Positions 17,331 to 25,786 of a DNA stretch of 25,822 nucleotides are shown in pieces. Made by a program: the position numbers and the translations under genes. Origin of the DNA: Chara braunii (lineage: Eukaryota > Streptophyta > Charophyceae > Charales > Characeae); NCBI GenBank assembly GCA_003427395.1, contig BFEA01000505.1, positions 239,789-265,610 on the forward strand. Direction: 5' to 3'. The notes under the pieces were generated by a model. It did not search any database. It saw only the letters and a list, made by a program, of their open reading frames with translations, and was not told the DNA's origin. Position 1 is the stretch's first letter; each line of letters begins with the position of its first letter.

Positions 17331-18440
17331 TTAGAGCCATAGTTCACTATCTGGACATAGGGAGTGATCTGCAGGAGAAAGTTAGACAAGCGTATGCGCA
17401 GGACCCTATCTATAGTGACCTCCTCAAGAGAGTTAAGGGACCCCCAGAGACAGAGTCAGATTATCGCACTACAGAGGGTTTACTTTTTGAGAAGACTAAT
17501 GTAGTAGACCGCCTATGCATTCCCAACAGTGAGGAAATCCGCAGTCTGATCCTAGGGAATGCCATGATACAGAGGGACACTCTGGTTGGCAAAAGACTTT
17601 GGCCAATCTTATGCACGTGTACACCTGGCCAGGAATGAAGAACGACTGCATAGAGTATGTCCACAGTTGTAAAGTCTGTCAGAGGAACAAGACCACAACG
17701 CGCGCCCCTCTAGGTCTTCTCTGACCCTTGCCCATTCCAGACCAGCCTAGAGATTCAGTCTCCATTGACTTTATGGATGCCAGTGTCAAGAGTAGGCACG
17801 ACAAGAGCCAAGTCATGGTCGTAGTTGATAGGTTTAGCAAGTATGCTATTTTTGTTCCTTTGCCCGCAGAGGCACGCACAGGTCCAGAAATTTTTTGATT
17901 TTTGGGTTAGTGAACATGGAGTCCCGTTGTCAATAGTTAGTGATAGAGACAGTCGTTTCACTAGCCAGAACTGGCAGGAGCTGATGCGAGTCTATGGATC
18001 TAAGTTGTTGATGTCGTCTCGCCGCCATCCAGAGACTAACGGTCAGACAGAGCAGCTGGACAAGTTCTGCGCATGTACATTAGACCCGATCAGATCAACT
18101 GGGACGAGATGTTACCCAAGGTAGCCAGTGCATACAATAACAGTGTGCATTTGTCCACCTGTCGCACTCCCAACGAGCTGCACAAGTCCTTTCGACCTCG
18201 TAGACCGTTTGAGGGGCTTAACCAGGACCCGATTCACAGGCTACCGCCCGGTCCCAGGGAGTTCGCAATACAACACGAGAAAGAGATAGCGACTGTTGTT
18301 GAAAACCTCAGGAAGGCCCAGCACCGCATAAGCACCATCGCCCATCGCAGTTTCAGGTAGGCGACCTGGTCTGGGTCAAATCTGAGGAGTTTGCACCTGA
18401 GGAGAACATGTCGTAGAAGTTACTGCCCGCCTATAGAGGA
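17331..18440 (+). pseudogene. pol: RE3 pol: integrase, DD35E visible, several frameshifts
   Basis: After the spacer (AYAQDPIYSDLLKRV) a one-base loss near 17557 moves the HHCC finger out of frame; it is recognisable in another frame through SCKVCQRNK. TGA at about 17721 stands where RE2 has an AGA codon. The first Asp is in SIDFMDA (17767-17769). Sequence between it and VQKFFDFWVSEHGVP looks shortened. The second Asp is in IVSDRDSRF (17942-17944) and the Glu in HPETNGQTE (18050-18052), 35 residues apart. A shift near 18065 leads to INWDEMLPKVASAYNNSVH. The C-terminal GDLVWV and LLPAYRGPWPVLEV follow after another shift and a TAG near 18414. Confidence 0.92.
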
Positions 18441-18818
18441 CCGTGGCCAGTGCTAGAAGTTAAGGGCGGAGAGGATGGGTCGTCCTACACTATAGAGATA
18501 CCAGCACACCTCCACACCTACCCCGTGTTTCACGCATCAAAGTTGCTGCCGTGTGTCACAAGTCAACAGTTTCCATCTAGACGGTCAATGATCCCTCCAG
18601 ACATGGACGAAAGGTATGACATTGACGGCATTGTAGGTGAAGATGTGTTCAGAACAGGAGGTAGAGGTCGTCCACAGAAACAGTACAAGGTTCACTTTAG
18701 CTATCAGGAACCGGAAGACGACCGCTGGTTTACAAGATCTGAACTTCTAGAGACAGCTCCCGATATAGTTAGAGCCTATGAAAGACATCAGAAAGGTAAA
18801 GGTCCTGCCTTGGACTGA
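18441..18818 (+). pseudogene. pol: RE3 pol: integrase tail and chromodomain-like end
   Basis: The frame contains HLHTYPVFHASKLLP, the common integrase-to-chromodomain junction. Next come YDIDGIVGEDVFRTGG, QKQYKVHFSYQEPEDDRWF and TRSELLETAPDIVRAYERH. This has the layout of a chromodomain (strand, long loop, W-containing strand, C-terminal helix). It ends at TGA 18816-18818, 38 bases before the 3' LTR. Comparison with RE1 supports the assignment, though the motif is looser. Confidence 0.78.
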
Positions 18819-18856
18819 GTTATTCTCGGAGGACCTCGAATTTAGGCCGGCTGGAG

Positions 18857-19781
18857 TGAAACGGTATTCACCAGTTCGCAATAGCTGATGCAAATCCCAG
18901 GGCTCGATCCCTAGTCCCCACCTTACCTGTGTACAATACCTGTGTCGACCCTTAGAGTTGAACCCGTGACCTGTGTATTTGTAACAGTGGTAGACTGTCG
19001 TAGGGTCCAGAGGTCGCCAGGGTTCGACCTGTAGACCTGTCGAGTAGGAATCTTAGTCAAGTCTAGAAGTCGTAGCTGTAGCGTTCTCGAAAGGTCAAGG
19101 TCGTAGCTGCTACAGTCCAAAAGGGGCAAAGTCGTAGATGCTACAGTCATGAAAGGCCAAGTCTACCTTCCGGAAGGTCCTAGTAGTGGCCTTTCGTAGT
19201 TGCCCACATTTAGGCTGAGGCAAGTGGGCAAGTGGTGAGGCAAGTGGTGGAGTTTGCCCGTGCTGAGTCAGCAGTCCCAGTCCTAGGCAGTCCTGGTCCA
19301 GTCAAGCAAGTACCGCATGGGACTGTATGCACTTCGGGCATGGAAAAGGGCCAGACCAATGAGCTGCAGAAGTATAAATCAAGAGGCAGCGCCTAACCAT
19401 TTATTCATTCTTGCGTGTGCCATGTGGAAGCGCTGCCACATCGACTTGTGCAAGGAGGTCTGCAGTGGGCTTGAAGACGAAGTGGGCAGAGAGATGGAGC
19501 TTAGCCATAGCGATAGGGTAGAGGCGGCCATAGCCGCCATAGCTGTAGTTAGTGTTCAGTGTGTGTGTGCGTGAGTGTTGAGAGAGATGCGTGTGGGATA
19601 TCCAGGGTGATCCACTGTATGCGAACAAAGAGTTGTATGGGCGCTATATCGCCATAGCCATTGGAAGTGAACTCGTATCTGGGTTGCGATATCTCTGAGT
19701 ACTGAGTGGGCGCATGTCGCCAGTTTGCTGCGCTACTGTTTGCATGCATGTAAAGTGTGAATGAAAGTGAGTCTGATTGCA
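18857..19781 (+). repeat. RE3 3' LTR (925 bp)
   Basis: It begins TGAAACGG and ends CTGATTGCA. Compared with the 5' copy it has an extra ~12 bp near 18930 and about 5% substitutions. A TATA box is at 19373-19379 and four GCCATAGC motifs follow. The preceding bases (GGCTGGAG) make a weak purine tract. ACTG follows at 19782-19785. Confidence 0.95.
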
Positions 19782-19785
19782 ACTG
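19782..19785. repeat. RE3 target-site duplication, right copy (ACTG)
   Basis: It matches 10989-10992. The neighbouring minus-strand sequence is RE2 protease, continuing from the left flank. Confidence 0.88.
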
Positions 19786-20139
19786 TTGTCTGCGAGGATG
19801 CTGACTACAGGTTCTTCAACGCTTTAGGACTGATATAACTCCTAGTCCCCCCACTGTCTATCAGGGCTCCTACTCTAGTTCTAAATATCTCTATGTCTGC
19901 GAGGATCAGTTGTCCTTTACTATCCTTCTTCATCTTGGCCCAGGCTTGCCTCCTCTCTCTCAACTCCTCAGCTAAGCCTGTGAGGGAAGCGTCTAGAGAG
20001 ACCCTAACACAAGCAGTCTGTGGACAGCCTACTAGACGCCGGCCTGCAACCTCTGCCATGGAGATATGTGGAGTGGGATACTCTACTTCGCGGGCACGCT
20101 CAAATCCAAATACTCCTAGAGTAGGGGCAGTTGCGACCC
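19786..20139 (-). pseudogene. pol: RE2 pol: protease N-terminal half, cut by RE3
   Basis: The frame is -1 relative to gag and is open back through VGVATAPTL across the gag stop. It includes PTPHISMAEVAG, CPQTACVRVSLDASL, AWAKMKKDSKGQLI and the catalytic ALIDSGGTRSYIS. The catalytic motif is D-S-G-G at plus 19847-19858, not the usual D-S/T-G-A. After SPKALKNL a TAG and a ~37-bp deletion relative to RE3 follow. The frame then reaches the RE3 insertion point. Confidence 0.9.
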
Positions 20140-22096
20140 CTACCGGCGGCTGTCTTTTGCTGCCCCAGTCGCAGCACGGTCCCTATACTTACGACAAAAT
20201 TTTATAATGTGGCCTGGGTCCCCGCAGAATACGCACTGAGAGCTATTGATGCGTTCTTGGCATACTTTTTGCTCTATACCCAGATCATCCCAGGGTCGGC
20301 CCTCGGGCCGTCCTGGGTGCCACCATCCTTGTTTGGGAGGTGACCGATTAAGACGCGAACGGTTAGACGGGGGACCTCCCCTTCCTCCTGCTTGACGGTT
20401 GCCATTGCCGCCAACCCCCTGGCCGCCTCGTCCTCGGCGACCCGGGGCCCGACCGTTCTGGTCGGACCTCTGTCCTCCTCCTTGCGGCCTCCCCCCGACG
20501 GTGACAGCAGCGTAGGTTCTCCCCTGACCAGCGCTACTGTCCTGCTCCTCTAGTCCCCACTCAATGGCATAGTAGGGAACCTTGCCTGCACCACCTTCCT
20601 CCATTGTTAGTATTAGACTATCTTTGGCCTTGATTTGGTCGAAGATGGTGCGTCCCTTCCACGTTTTTCCCTTCGACAAGTCCTTGTGCCAGAACGTGGT
20701 AACTGGCGACGCTTGGGCGGCAAATGCTACTGCCTCCCGAATAAGAGTATCATAAGTCATGCCCTGCTGATTCTTCTTCTCAAAGAAGTGTCCCTGAATA
20801 TTTTCAGGCAGGGCACGGTAAAAGAGGTTAAGAAGTTGGGCATTTGTTACTCCATGCCCAGGGACCGCAATCAATTCATCCATAGCAGACTTAAGTGCAT
20901 GCACACTCCTCCACTAGTGAGTGTGTATCATTTGGAGTTTGTCGGAGGCTTTGAGCCCCCGCGTCACATCAAAAAATCTCTCTCGAAGCGATTTCAGGGA
21001 TTCGGAGAGGGGCGTTATCTAGAATAGGTGACCATATCATTCTCGCAATTTGCAGCGCGGGCGAGCGACCTAGCAAAGCTGGTCGCCTCATCTAGAAGAG
21101 CGTGGAAGGCCACCAAAGCGTGGTCCTTTGGTGTGACTCCCTGTAAGTAGAGATAGGAGTGCACGTTGGCCTCCGAGTTATCGAAATCTTCCCCCTTCGT
21201 TCCACTGAACGGTTCGGGGAAACGGACCTCGACTTTCTCACGGCGTGGTGGGGCCGGCTCCTCTTCCTTAGGAGTCGCTAACTTGGCGACTTCTATGGCG
21301 CCAATACAAAATTCTTTTGTCTTACTAATTGCCAAGTGGACCTGGTCCACCAGGTATCACGCGCAAAATCTTTAAACCCTGCACGTATTGCATCTATCTT
21401 TACTTCTAAGCTGCGGATGTACTGCGTCTGCTCACGATGTGCAATTAGTAGAGACTCCACACTCTGGGTCAGGGTATCGAGTTTAGTGGCTATCTCAGTC
21501 TCTTCCTTGATCTTCCCCATCCTGGTCTCCGCTGCTTTCAGGTCCCTTTCTGCTCGCTCTGCCGCTTCCAAACGCCTAACTTTCTCTTGGGACATACGCC
21601 ACTTCCATGCCCTTTGCTGTTCCTCCTCTTTCGCCTTTCTCCTCACCGGGTCCCTTTCTGCTTCCAACTCCCTTCTCGCCGCCTCTCTCTCTGCTTGGGG
21701 TATGACCAATTCTGCCTCCCTATCTTCCCCCAGCTCCAAGTGTGCCGTCCACTCTTGTGTCAACTTCTCAATTTGCTCCTCCTTACTCGTACTAGCTTCA
21801 CCTCTTCTTCTTTCCAACGGTACTTCTTCTTCCACCTGCTTTTCTTCTTCATCTTCTTTCTCCACCTCTGCTTGTATAGCCGCCATCTTCGCCTCCTGCT
21901 CCTGCGTCCACTTCCTCATTTCTTCGTCCAGCTGCCTCTTCTTCGCCTCTTGCTCCTCCAGCAAGGCCAGCATCTTGGCCTGCTTGATTAACTCCCTCTT
22001 CTCCATCCTTTCCTTCTCTCGTAGAATGGCGGCAGCTTTCTCCTCCCGCTCCTTGCTGTAGGGGGTGGTGGTAGTTCCTGACCTGAGGGTCACCAT
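20140..22096 (-). pseudogene. gag: RE2 gag with long coiled-coil N-terminus, frameshifted
   Basis: The start is taken at 22096 (MVTLRSGTTTTPYSKE) because it aligns with RE3's start; an upstream ATG at 22111 lies in the duplicated assembly block. Some 250 Glu/Lys/Arg/Gln-rich residues with heptad character come first, then IDAIRAGFKDFARD. A frameshift near 21345 leads to KVEVRFPEPFSGTKGEDF and EATSFARSLARAANC. Another at about 21017, and a TAG at 20914-20916 where RE3 has CAG, precede NLFYRALPENIQGHFF, FWHKDLSKGKTWKG, an Arg/Gly-rich stretch and the complete zinc knuckle CVFCGDPGHIIKFC. It ends SRR-TAG at 20140-20142, as RE3 does. Confidence 0.9.
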
Positions 22097-22099
22097 GGT

Positions 22100-22232
22100 G
22101 ATAGCGCACAATCAGGAACGATTTCGCGCCTCAACACGTAGACCAAACAGGTTAACTTCTATCGANGATAGCGCACAATCAGGAACGATTTCGCGCCTCA
22201 ACACGTAGACCAAACAGGTTAACTTCTATCGA
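22100..22232. other. 66-bp perfect duplication around a single N (probable assembly join)
   Basis: 22100-22165 and 22167-22232 are identical 66-bp copies separated only by an N at 22166. This is what two overlapping contig ends look like when joined without merging. The real RE2 leader probably has one copy. Confidence 0.9.
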
Positions 22233-22933
22233 GGGGTCTTGACTCACTACTCGGGCTAGACTCACGGTTCTATGACGACAATCACAGAGTCCTACTGACC
22301 TGGACAGATCTGACAGGGAGATATGACTGACTGACTTTGATAGACTTGACGTCAGCAAGTACCAAGGTGAAGGTGCACATCCACGGGGTAAGGGATAGGC
22401 CAGGGCATGGAGAGATAGTACCGGTAATCTTCTTGCTCCAGCTGGCTCGACGCTCCGATCAACGGTCTTGGTCAACTCGCCGGTCAATGCTCCTGGTCAA
22501 TGCCGTGGTCAACTTCAGGCAATGCCTGGTCAACGCTCTTGGTCAACCCTTGGTCAACACCCGGTCAACGTTGGTCAACTCGTGGTCAACGTTGGTCAAT
22601 TTTTTGTCAAAGTTGGTCAACTCCCTTGGTCAACCTTTCAACCATCCGGCTATGGTGAACCTTCTTCTTCTTTGTCAAAACCTTTGTCTTCTTCACCTTG
22701 GGTATGGCTGACTTCGTCTCCCTCTTCGTCACTTTCTTCTTCCTTCTCTCCACGTCTATCTCTTTCTCCTTACTGATTGTCTTCTTTCCCGAGCTTGGCA
22801 GCTATGGCTGCCGTCCCCCCTTCTCTCTCTTCCTTTCTCTCTCTCTCTCGCTCTCTCTGCCGACCTCCAGCTATGGCAGCTTTCTCCTTCCTCCAACTCG
22901 CTGGTGTAGTTCCAACGTGGACAACGGGAACCA
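22233..22933 (-). other. RE2 leader (untranslated)
   Basis: It lies between PBS and gag on the minus strand. It carries the GTTGACC array and GCCATAGC motifs, and a stretch (about 22340-22410) homologous to RE3 12660-12745. ORFs on either strand here are overlapping repeat translations, not genes. Confidence 0.72.
22470..22634 (-). repeat. GTTGACC array in RE2 leader
   Basis: About ten exact GGTCAAC (GTTGACC on the minus strand) plus several GGTCAAT variants occur in ~165 bp. Example starts on the plus strand are 22470, 22508, 22528, 22541, 22551 and 22563. Orientation relative to the element matches RE3. Confidence 0.85.
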
Positions 22934-23259
22934 GCTCCGATACCAATGCAATCAGACTCGACTCTGGACTTGCTCACAACATGCACACATGAGAACCGAT
23001 GGCAAACCAAACTCGTGAACTCAGAATCAACAACGGACTTGCTTTTAAACTCTGTTCAGAACAACTGTACAACTTGCGGCTATGGCCGCCGAACACTGTC
23101 TCTACCACCAGCCTCACTCTTCCTCACCCTCACATGCACGCACGTACGAGGATCTCCCTGAATGTCCACGCTGCACAGGCACACACACTCTGTATACCCT
23201 GTCTGCACCAACAGCTGGGTGGCTATGGCCGCCGTCGTCTTCCTCCTCCTAGCTATGGC
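22801..23259 (-). repeat. Dispersed GCCATAGC motif cluster, RE2 R/U5 and leader
   Basis: Exact GCTATGGC on the plus strand (GCCATAGC in the element's sense) occurs at 22801, 22870, 23079, 23222 and 23252. Near-matches lie around 22651 and 23286. All are downstream of the RE2 TATA box. Confidence 0.83.
22934..22945 (-). other. RE2 primer-binding site
   Basis: On the minus strand TGGTATCGGAGC lies one base after the LTR end ...CTGATTGCA. It is identical to the RE1 PBS. Confidence 0.87.
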
Positions 23260-23416
23260 CGCCGGTGTCCCTCTCTCGCTGGTTCGCTATGGACGCTGTC
23301 TTCTTCACAGCCCACTTCTTCTCCGGGCACCTGCAGTCCTCCACACACAAGATACCAAGGCAGCTCTTCCGCATGACACACAGGCGAATGAATGAATGGC
23401 TGGACGCTGCCTCTTT

Positions 23417-23423
23417 ATTTATA
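23417..23423 (-). promoter_or_regulatory. TATA box of RE2 5' LTR
   Basis: TATAAAT on the minus strand is followed by AAAGAGGCAGCG and a downstream block with three ATTC units, nearly identical to RE3 11499-11540. Its position in the middle of the LTR fits a core promoter. Confidence 0.7.
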
Positions 23424-23451
23424 CTTCTTTGGAGGTACCCGGGCCTGCCTC

Positions 23452-23528
23452 AAAACGTGTGGGCCTGGGCCAAAACGTGTGGCCCAGGGAAGTTTCCAGA
23501 CGTTTGGCCTTCTGGGCCAAAACGTGTG
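23452..23528 (-). repeat. Three CACACGTTTT repeats upstream of the RE2 TATA box
   Basis: AAAACGTGTG occurs on the plus strand at 23452, 23472 and 23519, each next to a GGGCC block, with a degenerate copy (GACGTTTGGCC) between. They lie 30-110 bp upstream of the TATA box in the element's sense. The ACGTG core resembles plant bZIP or bHLH sites; binding is inference. Confidence 0.65.
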
Positions 23529-23945
23529 AAACCCACAGTGTGCTCCAGAACCTTCCCCACGTGCAGTCCCTACCCTTGGTACTTGCTGGCTGGACTGTCC
23601 TACGACCTTCTAGACTATACAGACCTACAGACAGATTCCAGTCCTCAACAGACTTCGTAGAGACTTCTAGAACAGACTTCCTAAGCCTATCGGTAACGGA
23701 CCTAGCTGCTAATCTACGGACCTAGGGATCAAGTCCTACTGCCCAAACTACAGACTAATCTGGGGTGTGGAACAGGTCTTGGGATCAACTCCTACTCAGC
23801 ACACAGGGTCTATGTACAGGTATAGGGTAGGTCTAGGGATCGAAGCTCACTCAGCACACGGGATCAATGTACAGGGTTGTGGCACAGGTCTAGGGATCGA
23901 ATCTCTGTGACTGCAATGTCAGGTCAACTGGGCGAAACCGTTTCA

Positions 23946-24486
23946 GTATAGCTCGACAGCAGAAAAGTTATGGGTGCAGGTTTCAGCTCGTGCAGGCAGA
24001 GCGTTTTCTGTTTTTCTTTTTTTTCACATACGCTGGGTCATCATCGTCCTCAGTCCGAAAATATCTCGCCTGCCTGTTTGTCCAGATACATGTAGTGGAG
24101 CCTGGTCCATTCTAGATAGATTGAGAGAAAAATATAGCTTAGGTCCATTCTTGGGCTTGCACCTCAGAGAGAGCCGAAACCCAAACCCATAACTCTTTCC
24201 CTGGAGCATAGCGTTGTGGAAACATATAACCTCAGGAGAGCCACTGCTCTTGCAGAGTAATTCCCTCGTGGCTGAGAATGGACGATTATGTCCCGCCAAT
24301 GGCAACTGGTCCGTGGTCTATTGGACCGCACTCAGCACACTATGCCAAATCGAAATATGGGGCCTGGTGGAACCCCAATTTTTGAGAAAACGCGCGTGGC
24401 TGTTGTCCACCGCTGATCTGCAAAGATAAGCGGCAGAGATCCTCCGCCCGTTGTTTTCCAGAAGTGGGGCCCAAAAAGCCGCAATG
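23946..24486. other. Unclassified DNA right of RE2
   Basis: This is about 540 bp flanking RE2's 5' LTR. No coding region, repeat structure or known element is recognised. The bases next to the LTR, GTATA (23946-23950), are the candidate RE2 target duplication, whose partner is outside the window. Confidence 0.6.
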
Positions 24487-24558
24487 TTTTTTTTTTTTCT
24501 GTAGGAGGCCGCGGGCTCGTGGGGGATGGGCAGTCGCAGGGATGCCTGTAACTGCCCG

Positions 24559-24600
24559 GTACCCCCCATCCAGCGTAATGCGCTGGATTCGACCGGGGGT
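24559..24600. repeat. GC-rich hairpin
   Basis: ATCCAGCG and CGCTGGAT form a perfect 8-bp stem around TAATG (24568-24588). ACCCCC and GGGGGT outside it extend the pairing with a small bulge. It lies in the body of the SINE-like unit. Confidence 0.7.
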
Positions 24601-24750
24601 CTGCCGGGCCGGTCGACCGCCCGGTCCGACCGGCACGCTCCCGGGTGGGAGAGGGGTCCCCGGTCCAACCGGCGACCAGCCCTGCTTTACGGTTTATTTG
24701 AAAGGTGAAAAGTACTAAGTTGGTAACGTAACCCCTAATAATATTATTAT

Positions 24751-24825
24751 ACTCGTCTGATTTGATGAGGATTCGAACAAATGATCTGTTTACTAACAGT
24801 TGTCCGATCATTTAGCCAGATGAGT
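24751..24825 (-). pseudogene. tRNA-like sequence, resembling tRNA-Thr(AGT)
   Basis: This 75-nt minus-strand stretch has an A-box-like TGGCTAAATGATCGG (24801-24818 region), a B box GTTCGAATCC (plus 24769-24778) and an anticodon-region TTAGTAAAC like that of plant tRNA-Thr(AGT), from memory. The two ends can pair (ACTCATCTG with CAGACGAGT, one mismatch). The anticodon and T stems are defective, so it is not a working tRNA; a SINE head or tRNA pseudogene is more likely. Confidence 0.5.
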
Positions 24826-24827
24826 GT

Positions 24828-25110
24828 GGTATGGGGCCTTGGTCCACTTGTACCAACTGTGCAAAATGAGAGCGAATCTTCCACTAGAACATCGAAAGAT
24901 ACGCCGCCATATTTCTTTGTGTTTTGTGCATGTAGTGAGTAGTGGAGAGAGGCCCATAATTATCTTATTGATAATGGGCCTCGCTCCACCACTCACTCCA
25001 TGCACAAAAGGCAAAAATACGGCCGTGTATCTTTCCATGTTCTTGCGGAAGATTCATTCTCAGTTTGCATATTTGGTGAATAGTGGAGTGAGCTCCATTG
25101 TCTTGATACC
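24828..25110. repeat. 283-bp foldback (inverted repeat) element
   Basis: The left arm (24828-24964) and the reverse complement of the right arm (24969-25110) align along their whole length. The inner ~77 bp are about 83% identical (e.g. AGAACAT-GAAAGATAC, TTTTGTGCATG, GAGGCCCAT); the outer part, to GGTAT at the ends, is looser. The loop is only a few bases. No target duplication was found. It could be a MITE-like foldback or a source of hairpin RNA. Confidence 0.8.
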
Positions 25111-25156
25111 CCTCTGCTCTGATTTCTGCCACTATTTTTGATGCAGTGGTTGAGGT

Positions 25157-25630
25157 ATGTGGGCACCGTGCCTGAAACAAATTGTCGAATTTTGTCGGAA
25201 TTGTTTGCCGTCTTTAATACTCTTTATGTGTGCGCTTTTGCAGGCAAACGGTGTCGATTCGCTACGTATTATTTGTATGTATTATCAGCAAACGGTACCC
25301 CCGAGAGGCGGTGAGATGGTGTTCTGGCCAGTGGAACATCTGCAGCCGATCAGGTTCCGTCGTCCGGCAGCGATCCCCCCACATCTGGTTGGCCCGAAAC
25401 TGACAGATATATCCAGATGTAAGACGAAGGCAGAAATATTGGAGGTATTTTACTTCATCTTTCCTGGACACGCGGTTAATGGAAGGCCCAAAATTCGGGG
25501 GTTTTCGCCGCATCACTACAAGCAATGTCGTGGAAAATTTTGTGAACAAATTATGCAGGCTCATAATACAAACATCAAAAAACGAAACAGGCAAAAAAAA
25601 ACTAAAAGAAAAAACTCAAAAGGACTATAA
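25157..25630 (+). CDS. Exon-like ORF of unknown function (157 codons)
   Basis: I do not recognise a family. The open frame contains YYQQTVPPRGGEMVFWPVEH, RRPAAIPPHLVGPKL and KTKAEILEVFYFIFPGHAV, and ends in a very basic tail (KKRNRQKKTKRKNSKGL) that could be a nuclear signal or simply A-rich low complexity. A good 3' splice acceptor (pyrimidines then CTTTTGCAG) lies at 25235-25243 inside the ORF. If real, the coding exon may start at 25244, not at the ATG, with earlier exons elsewhere. The mixed composition of its middle part is unlike the retroelement DNA around it. It may equally be a chance ORF or a fragment of another mobile element. Confidence 0.25.
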   Translation: MWAPCLKQIVEFCRNCLPSLILFMCALLQANGVDSLRIICMYYQQTVPPRGGEMVFWPVEHLQPIRFRRPAAIPPHLVGPKLTDISRCKTKAEILEVFYFIFPGHAVNGRPKIRGFSPHHYKQCRGKFCEQIMQAHNTNIKKRNRQKKTKRKNSKGL

Positions 25631-25633
25631 AAC

Positions 25634-25785
25634 ATAGTTGCGGCGCACCAGTGCTCAGTGCGGGGCGGGGCGGTGCGCACTGCGCTGGAACGACAGCGCG
25701 CGCACTGTGTGCCGTGCGGTGTGTGCAGTACGTAGTGTTGTCCGATGTGCGCGGTGCGCCCGCTGAGGGAGTCGCGCACTGTGCA

Positions 25786-25786
<1 letters not shown>
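25634..25786. repeat. GC-rich low-complexity stretch
   Basis: Recurrent GTGCGC, GCGCAC and GCGGGGC words give many short inverted matches. No gene was seen. Confidence 0.6.

Larger units (their letters stand above)
10993..19781 (+). mobile_element. RE3: complete Ty3/gypsy chromovirus-type LTR retrotransposon, nested in RE2
   Basis: The structure is a 5' LTR (10993-11907), PBS (11909-11920), leader with gap, gag (13252-15183), pol with PR, RT, RNase H, INT and chromodomain-like end (to 18818), and a 3' LTR (18857-19781), flanked by ACTG. It is 8789 bp long including 65 Ns. The pol has at least five frameshifts or stops, so it is not autonomous. RE2 is its closest relative in the window. Confidence 0.95.
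19786..23945 (-). mobile_element. RE2, upstream segment (5' LTR, leader, gag, start of PR)
   Basis: On the minus strand from 23945: a 5' LTR, PBS, leader with the GTTGACC array, gag from 22096, the gag stop at 20140, and protease to the RE3 insertion. Every part is homologous and collinear with RE3. With 8840-10992 it makes one element split by RE3. Confidence 0.94.
22947..23945 (-). repeat. RE2 5' LTR (999 bp)
   Basis: On the minus strand it begins TGAAACGGTTTCGCC (23945) and ends CTGATTGCA (22947), the same termini as RE3's LTR. The body is considerably diverged from RE3 except around the TATA box. U3 has ~60-bp imperfect repeats around TCGATCCCTAGACCT (about 23760-23900) and three ACACGTTTT copies. 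The partner LTR must lie left of the window. Confidence 0.9.
24487..24825 (-). mobile_element. SINE-like unit (tRNA-like head, A tail), tentative
   Basis: On the minus strand a tRNA-like head (24825-24751) is followed by an AT-rich then GC-rich body and ends in a run of about 12 A (plus-strand T at 24487-24498). That is the general layout of a tRNA-derived SINE of about 340 bp. No flanking target duplication was found by eye, so this remains a candidate. Confidence 0.4.

Noticed and set aside
21336-22061. Long plus-strand ORF of 241 codons, Ser/Cys/Leu-rich
   Set aside because: It is the antisense shadow of RE2's Glu/Lys-rich gag.
22337-23660. Chain of plus-strand ORFs with repeated Val-Asn-Ser or Ser-Leu stretches
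   Set aside because: They translate the GGTCAAC array, CT-rich tracts and the LTR antisense to RE2.
24487-24825. Target-site duplication for the SINE-like unit (shared GGCCCCA near both ends)
   Set aside because: The shared bases are not adjacent to the A run or to the tRNA-like start, so they do not qualify.
24751-24825. Functional tRNA gene
   Set aside because: Anticodon and T stems do not pair properly and the D stem is weak; only boxes and an anticodon-like stretch remain.
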